Shown here piece after piece: positions 1 to 8,737 of a stretch of DNA of 37,785 bases. The notes under the pieces are model-generated. The model was not told the origin of the DNA and ran no database searches. It was given only the letters and a program-made list of their open reading frames with translations. This DNA is from a virus. The stretch's first letter is position 1. Each line of letters opens with the position of its first letter. The stretch spans positions 1 through 37,785 of IMG/VR virus record IMGVR_UViG_3300020405_000007; one strand, 5' to 3'. Both the position numbers and the translations under genes were made by a program.

Positions 1-834
1 TCGTGTGTATCATATACTACCTCTGGTAATACTTTTTCCAATTCTTGTGCAATAAGCCCTGTAGATTTCTTGCCATCTTTTTTGTAATTAAATGTAATAC
101 CTTGCAATTGACAAACCTTTTCTAGTGCATCAGGAATAACCTCAATGTTTTCTTTTAGTCTTATATCTGATGGAGACCCAAATGCTGTGACGTCACCTTT
201 ACAGATTATGGCACCTGCAGCTGACATATCAATCTGAACAGCATTTATACCATTTCCTCCGTCATTTCCTGCAAATATAATGTCCTTATCTTGCGTGGGG
301 TGTGTAATAAAAGCATTTGAAGTACTATTATCTCTAGTTATTGTTAAGAAATGTGTTCCTGCGCATTCATATCTAAAATCGTTTCCTGCCGCATCAAAAA
401 CTATGTCATTGTCAACATCAAAAGTTAAATCGCCAGTTGAGTTAGTAATATATGAACTAGTGCTGCTATGGTAGATAGTCATATCGTTTCCATCACCAAA
501 TACAGCTTTTTTATTATCTGGAAATTTTAAACCATCAGCAGAGGTAGAAACCATAACTGAGTTATTATGTAATAAATCTACTGCACCACCATTTGTGCAA
601 CGAATGTAATCAGCAGTACCACCACTATTTGCTACTCTTAGATCATTTCCTTCAAGTCTTAAATTTCCTGTGCCTGCATCTTTAATATAACTATCACTTC
701 CATCGTGGAAAATTTCTAAATCGTTTCCTGTTCCAAACCTTGCTTTAACATTATCATTAAAATCTACTCCGTTAGATCCACCGACACCAGCTGGTACTGA
801 TCCAAAAGACAAAGTTCCACTACCGTTTGTTGTT
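1..834. repeat. Terminal fibre-gene repeat, copy A (pairs with 36952-37785)
   Basis: This segment aligns to 36952-37785 over its full length with no net insertion or deletion. The ends are nearly identical (1-240 and 700-834), whereas about 555-700 differs at roughly half the positions. Both copies encode the same part of the tail fibre in the same frame. The simplest reading is that a circular or terminally redundant genome was assembled with two alleles of the fibre gene at the ends. A real tandem duplication is the alternative. A normal direct terminal repeat should be identical, so the divergence argues against that. Confidence 0.85.
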
Positions 835-2759
835 AAAAATTGTCCGTTGCTACCGTCAGCTGTTGGATAAGATAAGCCGTCAATAACTACTGCGCCAGAC
901 CCTTTAGGTGTTATTTTAAGGCCTATGTTTGTATCATCACCTGTTGCTGATATTTCAGGAGGATTACCTGTTGCAGCGTTTGTGACGTCTATTTGGTTGA
1001 CTGCAGATGATGTTGTTTGAAAAATTATTTGTTCATTGCCATTTTCGTCTGCAATAAAATGTGCATCATCAATTAATATATTGTTTGAGTTTGTGTCAAG
1101 GTTGCCGCCAAGTTGTGGTGATGAATCTTGAACTATATCTGTCAATGACCCTGCTACAATAGCGTTCCAAGATGATCCGTCATAATATTTTAAAGCAGAC
1201 GCTGTGGTATTAAAAACAAGGTCCCCTGCATCTAAAGACGATGATGGGTCACTACCTGCAACCCTATATCGTTCTGCAAAACTATTTACACCAGCTACAT
1301 TAGATGCAACGGTTGTAATATTTGAATTTGCTCCAGCTACTGTGTTGATGTTAGTTGCGTTTCCAGCTACAGCATTTATGTTTGTGCTATTGCTATTTAC
1401 AGCGTTTATGTTTGTTTCATTACTTGCTACAGCATTAATTTCAGTTGTATCACCAGCTACAGTGTTAATATTTGTTGCGTTCCCTGCTACTGCATTAATA
1501 TTTGTTGCATTACTTGCAACGGCTGAGATGTTAGAGTTAGCACCAGCTACCGTCGTAATATTTGAATTGGCACCAGCAACCGTATTAATATTAGTATTAT
1601 TACCAGCTACCGTGTTAATGTTTGTAGCATTACCAGCTACAGCATTTATATTAGTGGCATTACCTGCTACAGCGTTTATATTAGTAGCATTTGATACAGC
1701 ACTGTTTATGTTTGATTGATTCGATGTACTTGGTGTAGTAGATTGCCAGGCAGATCCTGAATAAACCTTAAATACATCATCTGTAGAATTAAAATACAAA
1801 GCACCTGTAGCAAGTGCATCACCATCATTATCAGCTGACGGGTCACTTGATTTACTACCTAAAAATATATCGTCAAAATTATCAAAACTTGTGGCTGCAG
1901 ATGTTGCGGATGATGCTGCTGCAGTTGCAGAGTTTGATGCATTTGTAGCTTGTGTTGAAGCTGTTGATGCTGATGTAGATGCGTTAGATTCACTTGTTGC
2001 CGCTGCTGTTGCTGAGTTTGCTGCAGCCGTTGCTGAGTTTGCGGCAGCTGTAGCAGAAGATGCAGCGTTTGTTGCAGATGTTGTTGCACTGGCTGCGTCT
2101 ACTAATAAACTCCATTTAGCAGAGTCTGTATTTGATGTAAGTGGCTGACTACCTGATGAGGTATGTGTGGTTGTACATATAAAAATGTTGTTTGTAGAAG
2201 TATCTTTTACAATATCTCTAGCATTATATGTAGTTCCTGCAGACCAGTTTCCAACAAACGTACCTAATTCCTGTGTCACTGATATTTCACCTGAGCCGTC
2301 AAAAGCAAGAATTTTATTCTGTCTATCAGTTGACCCAACGGTAAACTCTGTTGAGGTCATTGTATTTGTTCGAGATAACTTAATAGATCTGTCAAGTTCT
2401 TCTTGAACCTCCTGGACCTGCATTTGTAATTTGTCTAGTGCCGACTCGTGTGTCTCAGCTGGAAAAGGATCGTTTGCAACATAATCAGTTTCTTGTGTAA
2501 GATCGGTATCCCTAATTAAAACGACGGTATCGTCTGAACTTGGAATATTGCCTGATGTAAATGTGACTGTTCCTCCTGCAGCTCCTGCGTCTGCTATAGT
2601 ATAATGTGTAGTAATTGTTTTAGTTGTTTCAGTTCCAGTTGAAGATCGGATTATAACTTTTAATTCAGTGGTAGAATTGATGCCAAAAGTATAATTAAAG
2701 GCCGAAGTGCTGCCGTTCCCAGAATAGCTGTTTTTAACTGTGGTTGTACTTAAAGTCAT
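1..2759 (-). CDS. Tail fibre with S74 chaperone domain (3' end cut by window edge)
   Basis: Open from an ATG at 2759 to the window edge (919 residues). AGGA lies about 8 nt upstream of the start. The first ~100 residues resemble the T7-type fibre N-terminal domain that anchors to the tail (NSYSGNGSTSAFNYTF near residue 10). Then come an Ala/Ser-rich coiled-coil-like stretch (about 1880-2110), about 13 decapeptide repeats (1300-1715), a glycine-rich beta-structured shaft, and the start of a peptidase S74 intramolecular chaperone (SPSDIRLKENIEVIPDALEKV-type motif near 100-180). In this family the chaperone trimerises the fibre and then cleaves itself off. The last ~40 residues are missing but exist in the copy at 36834-37785. 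Joining the two gives an in-frame 958-residue protein. Role inferred: host receptor binding. Confidence 0.9.
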   Translation of the reverse strand, partial: MTLSTTTVKNSYSGNGSTSAFNYTFGINSTTELKVIIRSSTGTETTKTITTHYTIADAGAAGGTVTFTSGNIPSSDDTVVLIRDTDLTQETDYVANDPFPAETHESALDKLQMQVQEVQEELDRSIKLSRTNTMTSTEFTVGSTDRQNKILAFDGSGEISVTQELGTFVGNWSAGTTYNARDIVKDTSTNNIFICTTTHTSSGSQPLTSNTDSAKWSLLVDAASATTSATNAASSATAAANSATAAANSATAAATSESNASTSASTASTQATNASNSATAAASSATSAATSFDNFDDIFLGSKSSDPSADNDGDALATGALYFNSTDDVFKVYSGSAWQSTTPSTSNQSNINSAVSNATNINAVAGNATNINAVAGNATNINTVAGNNTNINTVAGANSNITTVAGANSNISAVASNATNINAVAGNATNINTVAGDTTEINAVASNETNINAVNSNSTNINAVAGNATNINTVAGANSNITTVASNVAGVNSFAERYRVAGSDPSSSLDAGDLVFNTTASALKYYDGSSWNAIVAGSLTDIVQDSSPQLGGNLDTNSNNILIDDAHFIADENGNEQIIFQTTSSAVNQIDVTNAATGNPPEISATGDDTNIGLKITPKGSGAVVIDGLSYPTADGSNGQFLTTNGSGTLSFGSVPAGVGGSNGVDFNDNVKARFGTGNDLEIFHDGSDSYIKDAGTGNLRLEGNDLRVANSGGTADYIRCTNGGAVDLLHNNSVMVSTSADGLKFPDNKKAVFGDGNDMTIYHSSTSSYITNSTGDLTFDVDNDIVFDAAGNDFRYECAGTHFLTITRDNSTSNAFITHPTQDKDIIFAGNDGGNGINAVQIDMSAAGAIICKGDVTAFGSPSDIRLKENIEVIPDALEKVCQLQGITFNYKKDGKKSTGLIAQELEKVLPEVVYDTH
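1300..1715 (-). repeat. Thirteen 30-bp coding repeats in tail fibre
   Basis: The fibre gene contains about 13 successive 30-bp units that encode the decapeptide consensus A-T-N-I-N-A/T-V-A-G-N. Variants include N-S-N-I-T-T-V-A-G-A and T-T-E-I-N-A-V-A-S-N. Units differ mainly at synonymous and conservative positions. Similar periodic Asn/Ile/Val repeats occur in marine phage fibres and probably form an extended trimeric shaft. Repeat number could change by recombination or slippage and alter fibre length. Confidence 0.85.
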
Positions 2760-2771
2760 ATTTTGTCCTAT

Positions 2772-2794
2772 AAAAAAACCGCTTTTCAGCGGTT
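2772..2794 (-). terminator. Rho-independent terminator or attenuator hairpin before tail fibre
   Basis: Read on the minus strand, a 7-bp stem (AACCGCT / AGCGGTT) closes on a GAAA tetraloop and runs straight into a T tract: a textbook intrinsic terminator. It lies between the promoter at 2818-2857 and the fibre ATG at 2759. It can therefore end the transcript of the ejection-protein operon, but a transcript starting at that promoter would also meet it within about 20 nt. Confidence 0.75.
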
Positions 2795-2817
2795 GGTTAT
2801 TGATGACACATTTGATG

Positions 2818-2857
2818 GATTATATCATTTTTTTTAGATTATTCGGTCAAATCTGTC
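2818..2857 (-). promoter_or_regulatory. Late promoter, copy 1 (upstream of tail fibre)
   Basis: Minus-strand -35 element TTGACC at 2850-2845 and -10 element TATAAT at 2824-2819, separated by 20 nt. This block matches the one at 23266-23305 at 34 of 40 positions, including TTGACCGAATAA and the TATAATC end. Conservation outside the two hexamers suggests it is one dedicated phage promoter type and not chance. The 20-nt spacer is longer than the usual 16-18 for sigma-70, so an activator may be involved. Confidence 0.65.
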
Positions 2858-2862
2858 AAAAG

Positions 2863-5412
2863 TTAATTGAATATTGATGGTAAACTGTCAGGTTTTCTAT
2901 CACCAGGTGACCACCAGTAAGTATTTCTGTCATTTTTCTGCGTTCTTTTAATTTTTCTATTTATCTTTGACCTATGTTTTGGGTCAATTAGTTCAGATAT
3001 ATATTCAAAAAAGTACCTTTCTAAAACTAATCTCATATACCAGGCAGATGCACCTGGTGAGTTTTTAGATAAAAATTTAGCAACATCGGCACCTACGTTA
3101 GCTTTTTTCTCAGGATCTAGGCCCTGATAAATATTTCCAAATACTAAATCTAAAGATTGAAATATAAGCCCCGTTGTTGGTCCTGCAAGTTCAGCTGTCC
3201 TGCCGCTGACTCCATCAAGACTGTATCGTCCTCCAAAAATCATATCACCAACAAAACCTAATCCACCTCCGTGAAGCATAGCATCTAGCCAATATTTTGG
3301 GTTGTTGTAATTATCGTCTGTGCTTATATTTTGACCTTTAGTGATATTTTTTAGTTCTTTAGTTAAAGCACCCATTATTGTGGTTGATAACAACAATGGT
3401 AGAATATATCCTAATTTACCTTTTATGCCCTTTTTATAAATACCTCTCATCATATGTGTAAACATAAATGTTAGAGGAAATTGTTTAAACTGCAGTATTG
3501 ATCTTGCAAGTTCACCTAATACAGTACCAGGTCTTGATCTACCACTAATAACTGTAGCACCTCGTGCGTTTGCAACAGGCACTGCGTGATCAACAAAGTC
3601 CTGTACCATATGTTGATATTTGTATGCTAAATCCTGTGCTAGTAGTGGGCTTATATCAGTTCTTGCCGCTATATCATCAGATCTTAAATATAATGCACCT
3701 TTCCACTTAGCATCCTCTACACCAGCATCAAACAATTTTGTTTGTCTAATAATATTCCACTCTGCTTCTTTTATTCCGTGTTCACCTAAATATTGATGTA
3801 ATTTTGGATTTTTTTTTGCAATTTGTTTGTAAGTTTGGTCAACATTTCTTGCCATAAAAGCTATTACTTCTAAACCAGCTCCCCATCTTCCAGCTTGTGT
3901 TAGCCAAGAAAGTTGCGTAGTTCTCAAAATAAAATCTGCTAATCTTCTTGAAAATTCGTGACTTTCTACTGCATCCGCAGAATATCTTGACATAGCTGAT
4001 GCAAGTGTACTCCAATGTTCTGCGGCTAAACCAGATGTTGCAGCTATTTTTAATCTTGTGCTTTTGTTAACGCCTGACAACGGGCTAACAAAAGTTTTTA
4101 AATTTGAAAGCATAGCTTTTGCAGATGGAACCCCAGAAATTCTTGCAGTTATTCTAGTTAAATTAAAATCATTTAGTGCCATAAAAAAGGCAGAACCTAA
4201 ATAAGACGCTGTTGACAATTGTCTTAATGACGATAAGTTTTTTGCAGTCATAGCATTTACAGGAATGTTAAGATCGCCACGTAAATAATAATACATATTT
4301 TCGGTTGCCTCGATTGCGCCTCTTGCCCTGTTAACTTCTTTTTTTTGTTTTGCAGTGGGTTGTAAGTTTGCCCATTTATTTACTTCAGCTGATATTGTTC
4401 GTAAAAAAGCATCAGGGTTTGGACCCATAACTTGCATCATTGCAATGTCCCTAGCCATTTTATCAATGTGCGTTATTGAAACATTAAATAAATCACCATC
4501 TCCAAATCTATCTGTGTAAACTTTCCAAGATTCAAAATCTTTAAAGTGTATAAATCTATGATCCAGGCGTGAGTTTGCCAACATCTTGGAATTGCGTCCA
4601 CCTCCTAATTTTGTAGCATACCCATTTGTGATTATGTTGTTGTATGCTTCACCTAAAGCAATTTTAAGTTCTGCATCATCAAAATTTTTGCCAGTTTGAT
4701 AATTAATCATTTTGTCTCTGTCTAGCATAGGCATTACAAAATCAATCCACTCTTGTTGTGAAATGCCGCCAACTTTTGTAGAATTGTGATATTGAGGTAT
4801 GTATCTAAAAAGGGCTTTTGGTATGCTGCCACCAGCTGCATTAAATTTTACTCTGGCTAATTCAAAAGTTTGTATTAAGCTTTCCGCTATTTCTTCTGCT
4901 GCCTTGTTTCCTGTGCTGCCAGGATTATACATTTCTTGACCTATAAGTTCTAAATCTGCTTTGTTTCTTGTATTTCCTAATAATGTGTGTCGATGATTTT
5001 TTAAAAATGCATACATATTATTATGTAGCTCACCCCTTACTACTCGTGTTCTAACCTCTACATTAGCAAATTTTGTAGTACCCTCTGGCACTTCTAAAAA
5101 TCCAACAATTCTTTTTAATGCTTCGGGCGGGTCAATCTTATTTTTCATATTTTTGTATTCGTTTAAAATATAATTTTTTGCCCTGTTGACTGCAATATTT
5201 TGTAAAGAAGTGATGCGTTGTTTGCGCAATGCATTATATTGGAATGATTCAAAAGTAGCTTTTCCAGCAAGACGAGCTGCCTCAGTTTCATTTGCTCCTG
5301 CATCCAATGCTTTTTGTAAATTTTCTAAATACAATTGTTCTATATTTATCTGCTTTTCTTTTGGCAAGATGCCCTCTGCAGCTAAATTATCTATACATTT
5401 TATAAAACTCAT
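2863..5412 (-). CDS. Large internal virion / DNA-ejection protein, 849 aa
   Basis: Last of four consecutive genes in the position of T7 genes 13-16, between the tail-tube genes and the fibre. The start overlaps the stop of the upstream gene by 4 bp (ATGA), so translation is probably coupled. The protein is mostly helical and basic at the C-terminus. Hydrophobic stretches are visible near residues 400 and 675-700 (e.g. GYILPLLLSTTIMGALT). I see no lysozyme-like motif such as the one in T7 gp16. Position and size suggest a capsid-internal protein ejected with DNA into the cell envelope; this is inference from synteny. Confidence 0.7.
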   Translation of the reverse strand: MSFIKCIDNLAAEGILPKEKQINIEQLYLENLQKALDAGANETEAARLAGKATFESFQYNALRKQRITSLQNIAVNRAKNYILNEYKNMKNKIDPPEALKRIVGFLEVPEGTTKFANVEVRTRVVRGELHNNMYAFLKNHRHTLLGNTRNKADLELIGQEMYNPGSTGNKAAEEIAESLIQTFELARVKFNAAGGSIPKALFRYIPQYHNSTKVGGISQQEWIDFVMPMLDRDKMINYQTGKNFDDAELKIALGEAYNNIITNGYATKLGGGRNSKMLANSRLDHRFIHFKDFESWKVYTDRFGDGDLFNVSITHIDKMARDIAMMQVMGPNPDAFLRTISAEVNKWANLQPTAKQKKEVNRARGAIEATENMYYYLRGDLNIPVNAMTAKNLSSLRQLSTASYLGSAFFMALNDFNLTRITARISGVPSAKAMLSNLKTFVSPLSGVNKSTRLKIAATSGLAAEHWSTLASAMSRYSADAVESHEFSRRLADFILRTTQLSWLTQAGRWGAGLEVIAFMARNVDQTYKQIAKKNPKLHQYLGEHGIKEAEWNIIRQTKLFDAGVEDAKWKGALYLRSDDIAARTDISPLLAQDLAYKYQHMVQDFVDHAVPVANARGATVISGRSRPGTVLGELARSILQFKQFPLTFMFTHMMRGIYKKGIKGKLGYILPLLLSTTIMGALTKELKNITKGQNISTDDNYNNPKYWLDAMLHGGGLGFVGDMIFGGRYSLDGVSGRTAELAGPTTGLIFQSLDLVFGNIYQGLDPEKKANVGADVAKFLSKNSPGASAWYMRLVLERYFFEYISELIDPKHRSKINRKIKRTQKNDRNTYWWSPGDRKPDSLPSIFN

Positions 5413-8400
5413 AAACAGTCTCTTTTAATTAGTTCTCCAATTACCAAATTATCATTATCAACATCATCTTTAAATTGTTTCAATGTTTGAGTGACATTTG
5501 TTATTTCATCACCTTGTAATTTTTCACCAACAACAATTTCAATATTGTCAACATCATCAATAACACCCTCTCGTTGTTTTATTTGATTATATGTTTCGTC
5601 AAATAATATTTTATCTTCTGCAGCAAGTTTAGCTCTGTCTGCCTCCTCTGCTTTTGTCAATTTAACTTTTTCTTTATATTTTCTGTATGCCTTGCCTTGT
5701 TCAAATACAGCTGCTAAATCTTTGTGTTGAATTTGCACCTCCATACTAAAACCCTCACGAGTCACCATATTAAAATGTATAGCTCTGTATCCGCTGTCTT
5801 TTGTGTTTACAAAATAATTTTCAATATCAACAATTTTAATATCTTGTTCTCTAGCGGCCCTAAAAACCTTGTTAACATCTTCAAGCGTATCAACAAGTAT
5901 TCGGCCACCTAAATAATCACCCATATATTGAGCATCAGCACCGTAGTATTCTATTGTTTTTTCTACCTTAGTTTTTGCTTTTTTTGCTTCTTTGACTCTT
6001 GTTTTGATGGTTGCATTTTTTATGCCAATAGTTATATTATTAAGTGTGGACTCTAAGTCATTTTGATATTTTGCTGCTAAAACCAGTAATTGGTCTACAT
6101 CGTTTATATGTTGTAATACGGATTTTTGAACTATGGGATTAAAACTACCGATAGAAATTGTTTCATCAATCAGAGATGCTGGTGTAGCTGTTGCTTTAGC
6201 AAAAACAGATGATGACGGATCAGTTGTTGTTGCTTGGAGTATTCCTAAATCGTCCTGGGTTGATGCGTCCAAAGATTTTACAGTTGGTGATGTTTTAATA
6301 GCTCCTCCGCTTACAAATTCTGGGTTATTAGATGATATAGCCAAGTCTGCCTCTAAAGCTCCTAATTCTTGATCAGCATTTTTCTTTGACTGTACAAATT
6401 TATTTGGATCCTCAAAATTTTTAAGATTTTTTTGTTCTAGGTCAAGTTTTGGCGTTGTTGATATTTCTGATGCCTGGCCTTCAACAATTGCACTCCGTCT
6501 GTCTCCACTTGCATTAATCCCCTTAGTATCGCCTCGTTCAATTGCTGCTCGGATAGACTCGATAAAAGTTTCCGTTGCTTCTCGTTTGTTTCCATCTGCC
6601 CAAAGCCTTGCTGACCTTGTAAGAGCATCTGAGACTTCACCCTTTCTGTTTGCGAGAGTTTCGATTTGGTAGATTGCGATTGCATTTTGTTCCTCCTGTG
6701 TTTTGTTATAAGTTGTATCTAACCTGTTTTTGCCGTCCTGAATAATTCTTTGTTCATTTTGCACTAATGTTGCCATTACTGTTTTGTCTTTTTTTAATTT
6801 ATTTAGTGATGCTTGAAGTACCTTGCCTCTTTCTACAATTAGGGTTTCTTTGATTGTTGTTGTGCCAAACATATCAATTGTTTGTACTTCTCGATTTCCA
6901 GCTTGTAATATAGATTCAATTTGATTTCTAAGTTCTATTCCTGTAGCAGGTTTTGTTTTCTCTAAAACTTTCATTACACTTAAATGCAAAGCTGGATCGT
7001 CAACCATTTCACCCACTGCAGCTGCTATTTTTGCATTGATGCCTGAATTTAAAAAATAACCCCAGGCGTCGTCACTTAATTTATATAATGAGGTACTTAA
7101 TCTATATAAACTGGTATTTGGGGCCACTTTGTTAGCCATTCTATTTATGTATTCTGGGCTAACACGTAAAGCTCTTGCAACATCAACGGGGTTTGCGGTT
7201 CCGTTTTGTACATTTCTAATCATAGCTTCAGCCATAACCTCTTCAGGTGTAAATCCATCCACCTCTCTTCTTACAGTGGTATTGATAATTATGTTTGCAT
7301 CAGGGTCAGCAATTGATAGTCGTTTTGCAAGGCCTAAGCGTTGGTGACCGTCTGCAACAAAATAGGTTCCGTCAGCTTTTTGGTAAACCATCAAACTGCC
7401 TGCAGCATCTCGATCCCACTGTGTGACTTTTGCAAGTGTGTCTTTAACACCTCTTGCATCTCCACCTGTTTTAAATTGAAAAGTCTCTGCATCAAATTTT
7501 ATTTGATCAGGCGTTAGATATGTATCATATGCAACAGGACGATTTTCTTTTAATACTACAGGTACTGTTGGAGAATCTAAAATTCTTGGTTGATCACCTG
7601 TTTGTAAGGCCTCAGACGCAGCTGTCATTCTGCCATTGTGTTCTACTGTTCCCTCAATAGTTTGTGGAAATGGATTTTCAGCAAAATCATTTTCTAAATT
7701 TTTAATATCCTCAACTGCTTCGGCAACTTTAGGTTTAGACAGGATAGCTGGATTTAATGTTTCTAATACAATAACTAATTCATTTGGTTTTAAATTATTT
7801 AAATTTTGTGCAAAATATTTAACCCATTCTTCATCACTAAAATCAGGAAAATTTTCTTCAACAAATAATTTTGCTTTTAAATCAGGATTAAGTTCTGCAA
7901 CACCTTTAATAATTTGTTGTTTTGCAGCTCCGTAAGCTATAGCCGTGCCTTTTGCCCCTCCTAAAAAAGCAACAGGTATAACTGCTCCTGCAATTGTAGA
8001 AAATAAAACAATTTTAGCTGCGTCGTTAATATCATAATCTATACCCACTGATTGCTTAAATGGAAGAACTTGAGACTCAATACCTATCGTAGCACCAGCT
8101 GCCAATACTGATTCTGCCGCTGCCGTTTTTAATACAGTCCCAGCAAAAGTTCTACCAGCTCCATACGTAAAACTAATAGGCAATGTTGCTAATATTAAAG
8201 GATCTGTAAAACCAGCTCCAGCACCACCTACTAATGTTCCTACAAATCTATCAAATCCACTTTCTGAAAATTGGTTAACTGTTTGTAATCTTCTTGAGCT
8301 TTTTCTTGCTTTTTCTGCTTCTATTTCAAAAAAATGCATTTCACTGTTGGATTTTGCTCTTTCTGATGGAGGAATACTTGATAAATATTTATTTACCTGG

Positions 8401-8696
8401 TTTTGTATAAATTCCTTTTTTTCTTTATAAGAAATATCTTCATTTATTGCAGCTATTCTTGGATCAATATCGTTTGCTTTTCGTTCCATATCAAGTCGTT
8501 CTGCATCGGACATTGGTAAATCAGGTCTATAGGTATCTATTTGTGGTATGTTTGCATCAGGAAACACGGTATTAAAATTACTTATATATGCTGAAGTTGC
8601 TCTCATATCTAACATATGTGCTGACATTGAATTATGATAATTTAAAAAATCATCAAAAGCAGCTGACATATTATCATTAAATCCTTGAGGGTTCAT
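5409..8696 (-). CDS. Polyvalent ejection protein with ParB-like and RelA/SpoT-like domains
   Basis: About 1095 residues from the ATG at 8696, which has AAGGGG 8 nt upstream. A GTG at 8741 that overlaps the previous stop is the alternative start. The N-terminal third has hydrophobic segments typical of ejection proteins (about residues 150-260). A ParB-like domain spans about 395-605, with the core motif DGHQRLGLAKRL near 449. Close to the C-terminus (about 875-1015) is a RelA/SpoT synthetase-like domain: basic R-x-K segment near 900, DYLGGRI (Asp927), DSGYRAIH (969-974), then MEVQIQ (Glu986) followed by the usual E-x-G-K-A-Y..YK stretch. These match substrate- and Mg-binding motifs of (p)ppGpp synthetases. 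Enzyme activity is unproven. Confidence 0.75.
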   Translation of the reverse strand: MNPQGFNDNMSAAFDDFLNYHNSMSAHMLDMRATSAYISNFNTVFPDANIPQIDTYRPDLPMSDAERLDMERKANDIDPRIAAINEDISYKEKKEFIQNQVNKYLSSIPPSERAKSNSEMHFFEIEAEKARKSSRRLQTVNQFSESGFDRFVGTLVGGAGAGFTDPLILATLPISFTYGAGRTFAGTVLKTAAAESVLAAGATIGIESQVLPFKQSVGIDYDINDAAKIVLFSTIAGAVIPVAFLGGAKGTAIAYGAAKQQIIKGVAELNPDLKAKLFVEENFPDFSDEEWVKYFAQNLNNLKPNELVIVLETLNPAILSKPKVAEAVEDIKNLENDFAENPFPQTIEGTVEHNGRMTAASEALQTGDQPRILDSPTVPVVLKENRPVAYDTYLTPDQIKFDAETFQFKTGGDARGVKDTLAKVTQWDRDAAGSLMVYQKADGTYFVADGHQRLGLAKRLSIADPDANIIINTTVRREVDGFTPEEVMAEAMIRNVQNGTANPVDVARALRVSPEYINRMANKVAPNTSLYRLSTSLYKLSDDAWGYFLNSGINAKIAAAVGEMVDDPALHLSVMKVLEKTKPATGIELRNQIESILQAGNREVQTIDMFGTTTIKETLIVERGKVLQASLNKLKKDKTVMATLVQNEQRIIQDGKNRLDTTYNKTQEEQNAIAIYQIETLANRKGEVSDALTRSARLWADGNKREATETFIESIRAAIERGDTKGINASGDRRSAIVEGQASEISTTPKLDLEQKNLKNFEDPNKFVQSKKNADQELGALEADLAISSNNPEFVSGGAIKTSPTVKSLDASTQDDLGILQATTTDPSSSVFAKATATPASLIDETISIGSFNPIVQKSVLQHINDVDQLLVLAAKYQNDLESTLNNITIGIKNATIKTRVKEAKKAKTKVEKTIEYYGADAQYMGDYLGGRILVDTLEDVNKVFRAAREQDIKIVDIENYFVNTKDSGYRAIHFNMVTREGFSMEVQIQHKDLAAVFEQGKAYRKYKEKVKLTKAEEADRAKLAAEDKILFDETYNQIKQREGVIDDVDNIEIVVGEKLQGDEITNVTQTLKQFKDDVDNDNLVIGELIKRDCL

Positions 8697-8737
8697 TTCC
8701 ATAACCCCTTGTCTGTCTTTTCTTTTAGAGTTTATGA

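Noticed and set aside
555-700. Diversity-generating retroelement acting on the fibre
   Set aside because: No reverse transcriptase gene or template repeat is in the window, and changes are not limited to adenine positions.
1-834. Exact direct terminal repeat of the T7 type
   Set aside because: The two copies differ strongly in one block; replicating terminal repeats stay identical. The data fit two alleles or paralogues better.
1300-1715. Periodic 30-bp units that might suggest a CRISPR array
   Set aside because: Units are contiguous without unique spacers, vary like coding sequence and lie in the open frame of the tail fibre.
1204-1719. Long plus-strand open frame opposite the fibre gene
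   Set aside because: It mirrors the decapeptide repeat, giving a repetitive hydrophobic protein, and has no ribosome binding site. It is a shadow of the fibre frame.
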